Below are positions 1-14,100 of a DNA stretch of 64,000 nucleotides, in pieces. Source of the stretch: Serilophus lunatus. Taxonomy: Eukaryota > Chordata > Aves > Passeriformes > Eurylaimidae. The notes below the pieces were generated by a model. The model saw only the letters and a list, made by a program, of their open reading frames with translations. It was not told the DNA's origin and ran no database searches. The translations under genes and the position numbers were made by a program. The number at the start of each line of letters is the position of its first letter. Position 1 is the first letter of the stretch. The stretch is from positions 1 through 64,000 of the forward strand of contig VXBA01001791.1 of the NCBI GenBank assembly GCA_013399895.1, given 5' to 3'.

Positions 1-959
1 GAAATACTTGTGGGCCCGTTTCTCACATTGTTAAGCTCAGAGCATACACTTGTTCCTAAGGACAGCCCTAAAAGCAGGCATTTCACCTGAAGCTCTTCCA
101 GGCTGCTCCTTTGCCCAGGCAGAGCACAAGGTGCCTCCTTGGGATAATAATCATCATCTCATGTGCACCTGACAGGGATGAGAAACTGCTGTCTGGAGGT
201 GCTGCTTTCTCCCTTTTGGATACAAGGACAACCTCAGTGACTAGTGCAGCCACAGAGGTGAATTAGATGAGCTGTATCCCCTCCCAGGCAATTCTGTGCC
301 TGGAGATCTTATGTTTTGCAGCTGTCAGGCAGATTATACAGGCAAGGGACATGCACAAATCAAGCAAGTAGAAAACTCAGGCCTCATCCTTTCACTGGGA
401 CCCTCCTGCTGTTGATTTTACACTCAGACTGGGGGGATGAACAGCTGTAAAAGCCCTGATGCCCCAGCAAACACTGATCTCTGCGCACACAGCAGAGCTG
501 GGAGCCTGCCCTGTTCCATCAGGGCTTGGGGTGCCTTTAATTACTATTAGATTTACTGATTAAAAGAACTAGTGAGTTGCTACTCACTAGAAGGCCTTTA
601 CAGATGCTGCTAAGTATTAAAATAAAAATACTCAGTCCTGTGACTGTCCCAAAGCTGAGCACAGTAAAACCAGACACCACAGACATGAAAGAAAGAGCTG
701 CAGGGGAAAATCTAAACTCAGCTGACATTTTCTATTTAGCATTTCAGGACTGTTCAATACAAACACCTCACTGAAACAAAACCACAAAAAATGTAAGTGC
801 ATCTTGCATCTACCAAAACTTTGCATTCTTTGTAGCCAGAAGAGCTTTTGGAAACATTAACTCTGCCATCCTTCCAAAGTCACACAGACTGTAAACTGGT
901 GGATTCACCACCAGCCAAGCCCCAAGCCTGTAACTTTCTATATTTCTCACTTAAGTGAC

Positions 960-965
960 TTTATT
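960..965 (-). terminator. Possible poly(A) signal on minus strand
   Basis: TTTATT on the plus strand reads AATAAA on the minus strand. It is followed on that strand by a mixed stretch suitable for cleavage. A minus-strand gene ending here would have its body at higher coordinates, yet I see no minus-strand coding exon between here and ATP12A except the doubtful frame at 7243-7536. AATAAA occurs often by chance in AT-rich DNA. Confidence 0.2.
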
Positions 966-1982
966 CCAAGAGCATGGAGCGGGTGGTTGGACTGGTTCTC
1001 AGCAGCAGTCGAACAATATCCAGTGTAAATCAAAGTCAAGGGCATTTTCCCAAAGGCAGAGTAGGTGAGGGGTGAGGTTGAGTTTTCCTACAGCATTAAC
1101 TGCCCCAAGACTGAAAGCAGGAGGTAAAACTGCCCAGGGATGGGGACACACTCAGTGCTGGTGTAGGAGAGGTGATGGCAGAGGTGGAAGGCTCTGAGGA
1201 GGGGGCAGAGGCTCTTTCCTCTCTTTGCAGCCTCAGTAAACACCTCTGCCATCTTCCAAGGGACTGGAACTGCCATCCTTGGGATGACATTCCTTTTGAG
1301 AATGTCACCACCAGCCTCTCAACTCCACACACGGAACTGGAGGGGGTAAAACTTCCTCTTCCTCTTTTCCAAGTGCCAGGGCAGCTGTTTCATCCTGATT
1401 TCTGTGCCATGGCAGAAGCACAAGTAATTCACATTGGAGTGCACAACCAAAACTTCTGGCCTTTCGGACACAGGAGGGAAGTGATTCTGTGGATTCCTTG
1501 TGCAAAGGCCAAACATCATGGCAACAGGGCTTTCAACACTTGTGCCCTTTACCTCCCAAATTTCTCATGTCCCACCTGCACCATCCCAGACTGGGGGGCC
1601 CTGGGTGAGGCACTGGGGTACAGGTCCAAGGGATGCTGTGGGCCCAAGGCAGAGGCACTGCCAGTGACCACACAGACACGGCCAAGCTCCTTCATGTGGC
1701 TTAGACAAATATGAAACAAGTTTTTCTTGACCCAAAATATTTTCTGTACAAGGTTGTATTGGGTTACAAAGGCCAAGTGCAGATGGGATTTCACACTGCT
1801 CCAAGCTGTGCAACAAACCCATGTGATTTTCAAATTCCACAGGTAAAATGCTGTTGCAAGTTCATATCACTGCTCAAACATCCCAGTTGTGTAACACCTT
1901 CAACTATTTCAAGGCCAGTTTCTCTGAAGCCTTCTCTGAATTTTACTCAAGGACATAAATGTGATCATTACATTGGAAATTG

Positions 1983-2014
1983 TAGAGGATAGAATTTCTA
2001 GAGGATAGAATTTC
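1983..2014. repeat. Short tandem duplication
   Basis: Two perfect head-to-tail copies of the 16-bp unit tagaggatagaatttc. Confidence 0.8.
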
Positions 2015-3019
2015 AGAAGGAAATAGAGTTGAAGAATAAAATATATACAGGTTGTCTGAAATATCTCAGAAGGTATGAGGAGTTGAGCAGAGAATTCTCT
2101 TCCTCTTCATTTTTTAAAGCAGCCTACAGAATTCCACTGCAATGATATTGCAAATGAGAAAAAAAAATAAAGAAGAGAGGGACACAACCTTTTCTTTAAA
2201 TGCTTCAGCAGATTCCTTCCACTTTGCTTGCTCTGGGAACATCTCTACAGAACCCACCCACTGTTTGGGGAAAGCAAAAACAGCCTTAAACCAGCCCTTT
2301 CTGAGCATTTCATACCTTCTTCTTTCACTAAGCCACCAAAGCCTAGCTTTCAACTACTGACTGCTCAACTTTGCTTCCTGCCTGGAAATCTGCTGGCACT
2401 GTCAGAGGTGGGGATATCAAGCACAGAGGGCAGTCAGGGCCAGCACTGGTCGCTGGCTGTCAGCTCCTGTGAGCCATGAGCCACCCCTGGGGCAATCCCA
2501 GCCTTTGGCTTTGCAGGCTCTGACTAAAGGTTCTGCCTGGCTGTGCCAGCGCCTGTCGCAAGCTGTGAGGCAGGATTTTGGCACTCCCAGCTGAAACCCT
2601 GTGCTCCCCAAGGGTCAGTTCAGCAGCAGAGCTCGGGCTGACACGGCAGCAAGGCCAGGACAGCACGGGGTGAAAAGGGCTCGTGTTGGCACGACCCACA
2701 CCCAACCAACTGAGTCAGGTTTAATCACTTTCCAATGGACGTCACCCAGCCAGTAAACATCTGGCTGTGGCACCTCAGCCACCTTCCGAGGAGAACTGTC
2801 TTGCTAGTCAACATCAGGCCTGCTCTATCAGTCCTCAATTACCTGTGCAGTCACATTAGTGCAATGACCTGCTTTCCATCATAAAAAACAACAAAAAGCC
2901 ACAGAACTGAAATTTTCTAAGCAGTGTCTTTACCAAATGATGCATACTTTGGTTTCCACACGAAATTAGGAAGTAGTTGTTGTCCACTCACAGTGACTTT
3001 TGACAAATAATGGACACCA

Positions 3020-3186
3020 CCCTTCCAGAGGCTGGGTATGGAAACCAGGGAATGCTGTTTCTAGAGAGCATGGTGGGGCTTGGAGCAGCCTGTGGAAGGT
3101 GTTCCTGTCCATGGCAGGGGTTGGAACAAGGTGGGCTTTGAGGTCCCTTCCAACCCAAACCATTCTGGGATTCTGTGATGCTGTGA
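3020..3186 (+). mobile_element. CR1 LINE 3' fragment
   Basis: The stretch ending in 'ggtcccttccaacccaaaccattc' followed by repeats of 'ttctgtgatgctgtgat' matches the 3' end of avian CR1 retrotransposons in sense orientation, as recalled from the family consensus. The 5' limit is approximate. It is a truncated, inactive copy. Confidence 0.75.
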
Positions 3187-4300
3187 TTGCTCAAAACATA
3201 ACACACATACCCTGTGTTTTACAAGCCTGTCTGCTTCCTCCCCTGGGCTGGCACAGCTGCTCTGGGCCAACACACCTCTGCACAACTGTCCATTTTCTCT
3301 TCCCATCTGTCCAGCTCTAGAAGCCCACACTCACATCCCTCTTTTAACCATTTTCTGCTGTCTCCATCCCAAAGAGTTCTCTTGCTTCTGCCACTGGCCA
3401 GGCTGTGGTGTCAGGAATGAGGTTGGTTGAATTGTTCTAGAGGTACAGATTCTGCCAGGTTGTCTCTGGCATTTCCTGATACACTAAACCAGCACATCAG
3501 GTAACATTTTAAAAGGAAAAAAATGCCCCCTTTTTTTTTTATTTGCTTGAGAATGATCAAAGTATCAAGATAGGGGCTGTTTGAAAGGAAGACTAGAATT
3601 TACAAACCTCTATAAATCATTTATGGCTGCAAATCAAATGTTGGAAATATCACTGTGTTTAAAGAAGAATCCCCATGTTTAAAGAAGAAAGTTATGCTGT
3701 GTTTCTGCACCAGCTTCCAGTCCTGGCTGCACCTTTGCAGAGCCCCAGGAAGTTACAAAGAGGAAGATCAATTCTCCTTGTTCTTTTTATACCAATATAA
3801 ATTCAGGAATGGTTCATATACAAGATAAAATATTAAGAAGAGTAAGACAATCCTGGATGCTGTAACTTGCTTATGGCTTTTCCTCCTCAGAGACACAAAA
3901 TGCCAACAGAAGGTTGGTTCTGAGCAATATTCCCTTCCCACCCCTTCCATGAGAAATGGGCAAGTTTAAACTTCTTATTTTTGAACTTCCTTTAGGCAGG
4001 AGGAGTGAGCTCAGCAGTTCACAGCACACCCTGCCAGACACACCTCTGGAGATGACTATTCCCAGTAATCCAGGATTACTTTAGATGTAACAGAGACAGT
4101 CATGTCTTCCTTATGACCCATGTGAAAACCTTTTGAGAGAGCAGCTGTCCCCAGAAAGTCACAGAATACAACTGGCTGTGCTGTGGAAATCCAAGGAGAA
4201 ACTCTGTAAACCAGGATTAGAGATGAAAAGAGCAGCCACTTTCCTCAGGCCAAATTAGCTGTTCTTCAAATGATGTGAAGAAATAAAGGATATATTGAAA

Positions 4301-4315
4301 TATATATATATATAT
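4301..4315. repeat. (TA)n microsatellite
   Basis: A pure alternating TA run of about 15 bases. Confidence 0.8.
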
Positions 4316-4949
4316 CTGAAATGCATTATTTAATCCATGTTATCTCTTTGTGGAGATACAAAGCTCACCTCAGCATTATATCAGCTCCAGAAAGCTGAGG
4401 GAAGGCCAAATCCTCCTGTAAAACCAAAAACTTTCCCCCAACCAACCTCCAGTTGTGGTGGCTGTGCCAAATCTGTAGGGACATCAAGTCAGCATGGCAT
4501 TTATAATGAAACACATCATAGTGCATCATTTAAAATGCCATCCTCAAATCTGGGAATTAAGCCCATTGCTCTTTATCATTTCCTGCTCATCTTTGATTAA
4601 AAAGAAAGGAAAATTAGGGGGGGGAAAGCACAGAAATAGAACTTTCACAGAGCCCCAGATGAAACAGAACGTGCAGTTCTGTTCACAGGAGGTGGATGCT
4701 CGCACAAGGAGTGGTTTACATCCAGTGCCTAAATTACCAGTGTCCAAATACCACTTAAGCTTTGTTTTAATTTGGCTCCTGAGAGCTTTGTCCAAGTGCT
4801 TGGTTCAGCACTTGTGGCCTGTAAATTATGGTTTAACATCTTCAGGTTAAATTTAGAAGGAAAAAAAGGGAAGATTTAGCACCATCTGCTGAAAGGGGAT
4901 TTTTTTTCCCCCTTTCTGCTGAGTAAGAAAACAAAGAATCCTTAAAACT

Positions 4950-5100
4950 CCCCAGTGGAAGGCAATAATTAAGCCATCCCGAAGCTCCTCTCCTCCAGGC
5001 TGAACAATCCCAATTTTTCCCAGACATTCGTGTAGCAGATGCTCCATCCCTCTGATCGGCTTGGCGCCTCCTCTGGACTCTCAGCATCCATCCGTGTCCT
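4950..5100 (-). mobile_element. CR1 LINE fragment, antisense
   Basis: The plus strand reads the reverse complement of a CR1 3' region: 'ctcctccaggctgaacaatccc', then 'gctccatccctctgatc', then 'cctcctctggactc'. These are typical words of antisense CR1 copies in birds. Borders are approximate. Confidence 0.6.
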
Positions 5101-7242
5101 TCTGCGCTGACCTGGGGCGGGCACACCCTCAGTGCTGTGGAATTTAAGGAATTTTTCAGGTTGAGAAGCCGGGAATTGGGGAGGGAATGGCTGAGCACAG
5201 AGGACCGTCCGCCCTCTGCCGGCACCGCCAGGAAACGGAGCCAACCTTTGGAAAAGCAAATTTCACCCAATTTAAGCATCTATTCACCACCTTCTCTCTG
5301 CGGCTTCTCTCTCCGCCCTGCCACGGTTATTCTCGTTCTGCTTCAGACAAGACAGGAGGCATGGAAATAACACAAGCTTTGACACTTTAACTTCAAAACC
5401 TGAGGGTATTTGGCAGTCTGAGCACTGGGATCAGCGACCTGCAGCCTTCACACGCTTTAGAAATGTTAAATAACAGGGTAAACTAACAGCAGAGCATCCT
5501 CCTGCCTGTCTTTTTATTACCCTTGTGTGTAGACATAACTCAGAAAATTATCAAAGTTCTGGTGGAGAAATGTGGGAGATACAACAATGCTATTTTTCTA
5601 GACTGATATTTAGAAATCAGCTCAACACTCATTCATTTTACCTCCTAAAGAGGGCTCAGCTGGGACAGTTGTGACACACCAGAAACACACGTGGCAGTTC
5701 CAGGTATATTCCTCTCTACACAGGCCATGTCTTGCCAAACCAAGGCACAGGCACTTCCCTGGCAGGATTTGGTTTGGTACAAGCCCTTTTCCAGACCTGC
5801 AGCCAGGGTTCACATCTGGGTTGTTTCTGGGGCTCTTACAGTGTTTCTCATCCTGTAACTCACAGGAAAAGAAGCCATTCAGGGCACAAAACGAATGAAA
5901 TTTTGGCCACAGAAGTTTTTAATGGCCAGACTTGCCCTTCGAGCTTGGAAGCTCTGTTAATACAGATAATTTGTCAGCAGCAAGCACAGATCAGTGCTCT
6001 GTAAATACTAAGCTCTATGTCTAGGGCTTTCCCAGTTCAATTCCTCTTCTAAAACACATCCTTCAGCAGACAGATGTGGCACTGTAAATATTCTGTGCAG
6101 ACCAGGATTAGGAGGTATTTTGTTGCCAAAAATGTTCTAATTTGCATTTCTAACATTTGTCCCCGGGCAAAAGTCATCACGATTTATAGAAGACAAACAC
6201 AAAAGCTGCCCAAATGACCCAGATAACTTCCTGAATCACAAACCATTACTACAAAGTACACAGTGGTTGTTTTTATGGATCTGTGAATAGTGGGATACAC
6301 ATTCTTGCTTTCCATCTACCAGCTATTCCTCACCACTGGATTAGGTGCCCAGTTAAAAGCTGGGAATGCACAGAGTGAAGTTTGCCAGTCCTGCTTTCAT
6401 AGTTTGCAGCTCACTGGGTTCATCCACAGATCTGATGTCGTGCAACCACATTCCTGGAAGGCATTTCCCTGCTTCCAAGTCCATTTTCTTTCTCACATCC
6501 CCACACTTCCAGCCTCAGCAGTCTAGTTGGATGTCAAACACCCTCCCTGCACCTCTCCATCATCCTGCTCTAGGGTCTTTTCCTGAATGAAGAGGATCCC
6601 AGGAGTGGGGAACAGAACACAGATTCACTGCAAACAGTCCCTGTATCCCTGCTCCTGCACTCATTGTGAAACCTCCAGCACTTAAACACATATGAGAAGG
6701 TTTGTATTCAAGCCCCAGGACACAACCCAGTTCTCAACACACCAAGGAGCAGGAACTGAGCATGAAACCTTTCCAGATGCACTCCTGTGTCTTGTGTAAT
6801 ATTCCAAGATTAAAGAACACCATGGAAAACGACCAACACACATAAACTGAGAGGTAGAAACAGCTTAAGGAAATATGACACTCAAATCCCTGGAAACCTA
6901 TCCATTATTTGCACATATATTGTGCAAAAAAATAAAAGCTTGATAAAGTCAACATCAGTTATCTCCATTAACACGTCACATCTCTCAGCACAATTTGAGT
7001 CACTTGCTAGTGGCACCTCAGAGCATCTCAAATGATCCAATTTGAAGTTTATAGATTATATAATGTCAAAGACCAAGTGCTGAGATGCTCTGTTGGTCAG
7101 TGAAACCAGTTCTATCAGACAGATGAAGAACAGCCTTCTGAAAAATGATGCTAAATTATGGGGGAAAAAAAATCTTTCACCGTGTTTCATTCAGCTTTTC
7201 ACCAGTTAAATTTCAGAGGTGAAGAAGTTGATAACTTTACTT

Positions 7243-7536
7243 CTAAGTGATGAGACAAACCATAAGTGTCATAAATCTCCTTATCACTCCTGTCTGGAAG
7301 GTGGTAATTGGTGCAAGACAGACAAAGTAAACGAGCTGTTCAGGTAAACGCTCTTGCTGAAAATGCACCAGGAAGTGTTTTTTCCAGCTAAGCATGAAGG
7401 TTAAAACCACAACAAATGCAAGGAAAGAATTAAGAGTGAAGCCCAAGCTAAGAAGCTTGAAAGAGCAGCACTCAGTAAATCCCTGTTGGTACCTAAGTGG
7501 GGCAGGGATCTGGCTTTGTGGGTCCTTAGGCATCAC
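7243..7536 (-). other. Unrecognised 97-codon open frame
   Basis: An uninterrupted frame of 97 codons (ATG start, stop TAG next to 7243) lies just upstream of the ATP12A promoter on the opposite strand. It contains one hydrophobic stretch that could span a membrane (around SFLAFVVVLTFMLSW). I do not recognise the family. There is a possible splice acceptor (tttag) immediately before its ATG. It could be an exon of an unseen gene or a chance frame. Confidence 0.15.
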
Positions 7537-7837
7537 CTAAAGAGGCAAGAAAAATGTGCACAGCCTTCCTTTACCCCTGCACACATCAGCATGACAGCTG
7601 GAATCCTGAGGGGAGCCTGGAGCTGGGAAGTCTCGGAAGGAAACTCCTTGCTTCCAGCAAGATGAATAATGCACCTGTTCCCTACTTGTGAGCAAACACT
7701 ACGAGGGAATAATTAGAACCTATCTGACCTGAAACCCACATGCCCATTACTGTGGTATTTTTCCACCTACTACAGGTGAAACAGAAGATGGGCTGGACCT
7801 GGAAGGGGAGGGGTGGAGTGGCAGCACAGGATGCTGA

Positions 7838-7846
7838 TTTATAAAG
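7838..7846 (+). promoter_or_regulatory. TATA-like box, candidate ATP12A promoter
   Basis: TTTATAAAG sits about 255 bases upstream of the inferred initiator ATG at 8095, preceded by a G-rich run (ggaaggggaggggtggagtgg) that resembles Sp1/KLF sites. The inferred transcription start would be near 7870, giving a 5' UTR of roughly 225 bases in exon 1. This rests on motif and position only. Confidence 0.35.
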
Positions 7847-8094
7847 CACTAGCAAACAGTGCTCTTTCTCCACAGGCTTTGGACAAGGAACTCGTCCTGC
7901 CTGGAGGATGCCAAGGTGGGAGCAGGATTCCAGCTAACATCTGCTTTCCATCTGAGAGGGACCTACCACCTACTGCACTCCCACAGCCAGAAGTGCTCCG
8001 AGGCACTGCATCTCCAGCTGGACTATTGCTTTTCATCCAGAGACTTTAGCTGGGCTGTTTCAATCCATCAGGAAAGGGATAAAACTCATCAGAG

Positions 8095-8103
8095 ATGGTA
8101 AAG
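8095..8103 (+). CDS. ATP12A: ATP12A coding exon 1 (MVK)
   Basis: ATG GTA AAG followed directly by the donor gtgagt, phase 0. The tiny first coding exon matches the family, where exon 1 carries only a few codons. Joined to exon 2 it gives MVKRKSDVYSVEIYG, which aligns with the ATP12A N terminus. The 5' UTR is upstream in the same exon. No other ATG plus donor nearby fits as well. Confidence 0.75.
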
Positions 8104-11100
8104 GTGAGTATGATGTTCAAGGGAATTGTCCCTGTTGCATTTGTGCTTCTTCTTAAGAACAAGCATTAATTTAAGTTTTAATATGCAAATGTATACTACA
8201 AATACTTTTCACCACAAAGTGAAAAGTAAAATTAGTGCCAGACACTGTTGGGTGTGATTAGTTTGGATAGAGAGGAATTCTAGGACTGGCTACTTGGATA
8301 ATCCACAGGTTCATGAAAACTTTTACAAATGTCAAAATCTGAGCTTCTATGAAACTGGGCAGGTTAGAGGTTCAGCATAGATGATGCATACAAGTGATCA
8401 ATAGATTTTACTGACTTCATTAATTTTCTTTATTGCTCTGCTCCATCTGCTAAGTTGTCACAGTAGAGTTGTTTTCTATCTCTCCTGGTCTTTATATGGG
8501 TTTGAAAAGCTGAACAGATTTTTGGGTGGGATAGTTAAAGAGAGGAGGAGGAGAAGGAGGAAGGCGAAGAAAAAAATCCCAACAGATAAACCAGACTGTG
8601 AATCCTCAGCATGGTAGAAAAAATAGATCTTCTTGTAGCAGACATGACCTTCCTCTGGGATATTCATCACCAAGAAAACTCAAGTGCTTTAGGAAAGGGA
8701 TTTCAGTCTTTTGAGTTCCCAAACTACTCCCCAGCTCTTTGCTTTTCCCTTCCCCAATACACAAAGTCAAGACTTCAATATTCCTGTAGTTAAAGGGCAG
8801 CTGAGGATAAGATGCCAATTTGGAATTCAGAATAATATTAAGTCATAAGATGTCCCAATTATTATTGTGTTTTCTTCTTGTTTCCATTACTGGAGCTCTC
8901 TGCTTTGACTCTCCTGACCCTTTGGTGTTTAATCCATCAGGAAGCCTCCAAAATGGGGTCACCCAATAGTCCTTCCATGGCATGGCATGCATTTTACAAG
9001 ATAATTAGGAACTGGAACGTTATGATTACAGAAGCTGGTAAATCAGTGGCACAGGAAGTTTGCCCTTCAGACCAGAGTGTTAACTCAAAGTTAGGAAACA
9101 GCAAAGCCCCCAGGTTATCACTAAAAGCAGAACACTGGCTGAGGTTTAGCAGCCTCCCCAGCTCAACATCTTGCTGTGCCTGAGACTGGACTTGCAAAAT
9201 ATTCCCTTATCCCTCTCAGTTCTCAGCTTTCTGTGAGAGGAAACAGGTTGGCTTCTCCCTGCTTGCCTCCATCTCACACTGTGTGATAGAGTGTAGATGT
9301 AAATATATAAATGTTAATTTTAATTTAAAAAGTAGAAGTTAAGTGTCTAAAAAGCTCCAGGAACAAGCAAGTTCTCAATGAATGATGTCCCACACATTTT
9401 CCTTTTACAAAGCTTTTGCTTTTCCACTGATCTCTTCTTGCAGCTGATAAATGGCTTTATTACAGTTTTCATTAGTAATGGTGGGATCCTGGGCAGTATT
9501 CCTACATTTGGTACTAGACCATAAACTGCTCCAAGTGTTGCACATCTCTAAAGGAATCTGTAATTTATATCTGGTGGAGATCTGACCATGATCAGTGTAA
9601 CACACACTGGAAGGATCTCAGGATAAGACTGGGATCAACACTTCCATTTACCAGGAGAAAGGGACTGTAAAAAATTGTAGGTTGTCTAAAAAAAGTGCAT
9701 TTGTCAGAGTTTGACTTTTTTTGTGGTCTTTTACAGAGAAAGTCTGATGTTTACTCGGTTGAGATCTACGGGACAAAAGATCTACAGAAAACAGAGATTG
9801 AAGATGAAGATGAGAAGTACAAAGACTTAAAAGGCAAGAAGAAAAAAAAGAAGACAGAGGAGCTTAAGAAAGAACTGGACCTGGTGAGTGTTGCTGTGCT
9901 CCCATTACCCATGTCAATGAAATCCAGGGAATGATCATTTTAATTTGCTGCACTCACAATCCTGACACAGGGAAGGATTTGCTTCCTCACGTTGCTGGAG
10001 CATGCCAGGAAAATATTGTGCAAGATTCATACCTAAAATGATAGAACGATTCTGATTTAATTAAGCCACCAGTGGTACAGAACATTATCTCCCCAAAAAG
10101 AAGTTATTCCCCAGATGGAATAACTGTCATCAGTATTTCCTGACAACTGCCTCTTGCACAGGCACCCAGGAAAACAGAGAGAAAGGCACAGGGATTTCCA
10201 GTACATCAAAAATCATGTTTCAGCTTTAAGCATGGGTTTTTTTCCCCCAAACTAACTGCACTGCACTTCAGGGACAGTGCACTAAGTTCAAGAAACCTGT
10301 ATTTTCCTCCTGACTTGCTACCAACCTGCTGGCTGGTCTTGGAAATGTTGCTTCCTCTCTCCACATTCCAGTTTCCCAATCTGAAACATGAGGGTAATTG
10401 TACTGACCTCTTTTTGGAATTGCTTTGAGAGCAGCTCAGAGGAGAGGTTATTTACAGGCTGGGTGGAATTTCAGAGGTATAGAAACCCCAAAATGTGCCA
10501 TTGATTCAATGATCAATTTACCCATCCTGTTTCCAAGATCTACTCAGGACCAGCTAAAAGGTTCCCAGTCCATTTTATCTTTGCCACCAGGGGATGTAAC
10601 ATCACTCTCGTGTTTCTAAAGAGAAACCAAAGCACAGACAAGTTAATTGACTCATCCAAGTGCCCATGAATCACTCTGTGAAAACAGTCGTGAGATCTCT
10701 CGAATTCTTGGCTTCTAAATCTCAGTTCAGCACAAGATATAATTAGGCCAGTGATACCACAGAGGTATCACTGCAGGCAAAGGAGAAGAGCTTTGAGATT
10801 TCCCTCTTCCACACCCTTTGTAACTGTGGTTAAAACCTGTTGCCTGTTTCTACAAGGCTGTGGTGGATAATTCCTCATACCCTGCCTTGGCAGTCAAAGG
10901 CAGAGATTGTTGTCACACATGTTCTGACATTGCTGTGGTACCAAATCCTGTAATATGTAAAGAGGAATTATTTGTCTAAAAGAAGCACAGAGACTTGTGG
11001 CAGGCAGTATCACCATGAACACACCATCCTGTTCTTGTGACAGATTTGCTGGAGGAGGGAGTTATTTACAAAAGCACTCTGCAAATCCAGGGGAAATCTC

Positions 11101-14100
11101 ATCTTCCACTGGGAGATATTTTGCTTATCAATGTGCAGATTGTCTATCAAAAAAGAAGTGGGGTCATGGAAGCAACTGGACCCATGGTCCCAGATCCTTG
11201 AACGTTCTCCAGGCCTCAAAATTCAAATTTCAGCAGCCTGCCATTCTGCTCACCACCATTTTCTCTCTCTTTGGGATTGCAGGATGACCACAAACTCAGT
11301 ATTTCGGAACTGGAGAAAAAGTATGGAACCAGCATTGACAAAGTAAGTCCATAGGGCACCATTGAGGGAGTGCCTGAATCAGTTGCCTCTGGCCTCTGCC
11401 CTCCCCAGATCTCCCCAGAAGCAGCAGGAAAGCATTGATAGATGTGGGGGGGGCTGCCTGAATTCCTGCTCCCAGTACAGCCTAAACCAGCAAGTCCACG
11501 TGCAGCACTGACCTGGATTTAAACTGGAGTGTCTCTGAAGTCTGAAGGAGGCTGATCTTCCCTTTTGAAATCAAAATCCCTGCACAAAATGTGACCTCAG
11601 GGCTTGCACCAGGACCTCAGCTTTTCTAAGCTTGTATCTGATATTTTGATTTCACTACAATTCATTTTTCACTGGCAATGCCTGTAACAATTTATAGCAA
11701 AAGACTGCAAGGGGTGACTTGATTTTGAAGGAAAAACTAGATTTGAGAAACTATACACCTGCTTCCCCTTTGGCACCTGAATTTGAATATCAAAGCATCA
11801 AACGTGGCCAGAATACAGACAGGAATTTCAAGAAACCCATGAGCTACAAACACCTTGTGGAAATGCAGAAACAGCAGCAAATGAACTGGTGTCTGTTTTT
11901 CCCCAGCTTTCCAAACACTTAGTGCAGGTATATTTGATTAACAACCAACAGAATGAAAACTCCTAATGGACTTGGCCCCAGATTCAGTGCTCCAGTAAAG
12001 AAATATCTGTTCTTTCATAGCAGCCACTCTGAAGTCAAAATGTTTGGAAACCAAAGCTGCAGGTTACTGCAGCTGATTTGTGACACAAAGGAAACAGTGA
12101 ATTTTGTTCTGAGTTGAGGTAAAAAACCTGCTTTTCCATGGCTTCATTTTAAAAATGTCTTTTCCTTCTGCAGGGTCTCTCTAGTGCCAGAGCAGCAGAG
12201 GTTTTGGCTCGGGATGGCCCCAATGCACTCACTCCTCCCAAAGCCACTCCTGAAATCGTGAAGTTCCTCAGGCAGATGGTGGGAGGGTTTTCCATCCTCC
12301 TCTGGATAGGAGCTGTCTTCTCCTGGATTTCTTTTGGCATTCAGCTTGCCCAGGGAGCTGAATCACCCTTTGACAATGTAAGTAGATGAATAACCACAAA
12401 GTGAGTATTTGACCCTGTGACAATCTAAGTGATTTAAATACTATACAGTTACTCAGTAACTACAAGGAGGCCTCTTATTTTTGCAGGACTCTCCCTCTGC
12501 TACTGTACACCTCTGACAGAACCTCAAATACCTGTCGTACCACTTCTGTCTAGAGGGCCTATGCAAAGGTTTTATAACCACTGGGCATAATTGCAATACT
12601 TGAGTACTCATAAGAGCAATACTAAAGTCCACAAAGAACTCCAGAGCCTTTGAATAATAATTCCCTTATGAGTTACACTCTGCTGGGAAAATAATTTGTT
12701 CAGGTTTGTGTCAGGTTCAGTTTAGTGAAGGCTTTTAGAGAGAGAGGAAACTTGCTCTTAAAAGCCCTTTTTCTACTCAAAAAGCTTTACTTGATCATTT
12801 GCAGGGCAACACTGGAAAGCTCTTTTCTTAAACTGTCTTTTAACCTGACCAATACCTTATTTTTAAAGTCTGCTGAAACAACACAGAACTATGATTTATG
12901 CAAGCAGAGGAATTGCTTGAATTAACTGGATTATGTCTTTTATTGACAGCTCTACCTCGGAGTGGTCCTGGCACTGGTTGTCATCCTCACTGGAATCTTT
13001 GCTTACTACCAAGAAGCCAAAAGCACAAACATCATGGCCAGCTTCAGCAAGATGATCCCACAGGTGAGAACCACCAGTGCATTTCAACTCAGATGAAAAT
13101 TCATCCCAATAACCCTCTCTGAAGTGACAGAAGCACAACAAGCCCAACTTGAGTGCACCTCCTGGCAGGAGGTTCAGAGGGTGGCACGAGGCTCATTTTG
13201 GTCACACTTATGCCTTTCAGCAAGCTCTTGTCATCAGAGATGCAGAGAAGAAGGAGCTGCCAGCAGACCAGTTGGTGGTTGGAGACATTGTGGAGATAAA
13301 GGGTGGAGACAGGATCCCAGCAGACATTCGCCTCATCTCCACTCAGGGCTGCAAGGTAAACTGGACTTGGGAGAACAGAGGGAAAGAGGGAAAACACAGT
13401 TTAGGGGCTTTTATTACATAGAAAGTGTTTCTGCACACCCAGTATGGCTTATTAGAGCTTTAATTAGACATAATCTAATTAAATGAGAGAGCAGATGCTA
13501 TGCTGCAATGCTCAACTGGTGTAGGACTGACACCTCCACTCCCTGAAAATCCAAAGAAGCCATTAGGTCCATACCATGTTCTAGCAATACTTTTTTGCCA
13601 GAACAGAGCCAGAAACACCAATACACCATTAAGAGTTTCCACAGACCTGGAGACAGGTCCTCAAGCCAGGTTTTATTTCAGGTTTCTACTGAAAATCCTA
13701 CCAGACAGACACACAGTATTGACTGAGTTCCCACAGAAATATTCCATCAGTGACAACAGCAACTCAGAGAAAAGACACTGAGAGACTTTTATGGCCCTGT
13801 GACTGATTTTTAAGTCTGCTGCCACCTTACCTTCTGGGCTAGACATCACTGTGTGTTACTGACTTTAATATGGACATGTCTCCGTTTCATTAAAGGTGGA
13901 CAATTCTTCACTCACAGGGGAATCAGAACCACAATCCCGCTCCTGTGACTTCACCCACGAGAACCCCTTGGAGACCAGGAATATTGCCTTTTACTCCACC
14001 ACCTGTGTGGAAGGTGGGTACACAGAGAAGGGCCCCCAGAAATGGTGTCCTGCCTAGTCCTGCTAAATCATTTGAGGAGTTCTGCTTCAAGGAACTTCAG

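Larger units (their letters stand above)
1..7800. other. Upstream intergenic or unassigned region
   Basis: I found no exon chain here that can be joined in phase. The sequence holds two CR1 LINE fragments, a short TA run, one 16-bp tandem duplication (1983-2014), a possible minus-strand poly(A) signal and two long but unrecognised open frames (1172-1714 plus, 7243-7536 minus). It may include the 3' untranslated end of a minus-strand gene, but nothing coding supports that. Confidence 0.5.

Noticed and set aside
1172..1714. 181-codon plus-strand open frame
   Set aside because: No domain, no hydrophobic or repeat pattern, no chaining splice partners. The other strand also has long frames here, so low stop density explains it.
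4842..5279. 145-codon minus-strand frame
   Set aside because: Covers an antisense CR1 fragment and shows no protein similarity to CR1 ORFs or other families that I can see.
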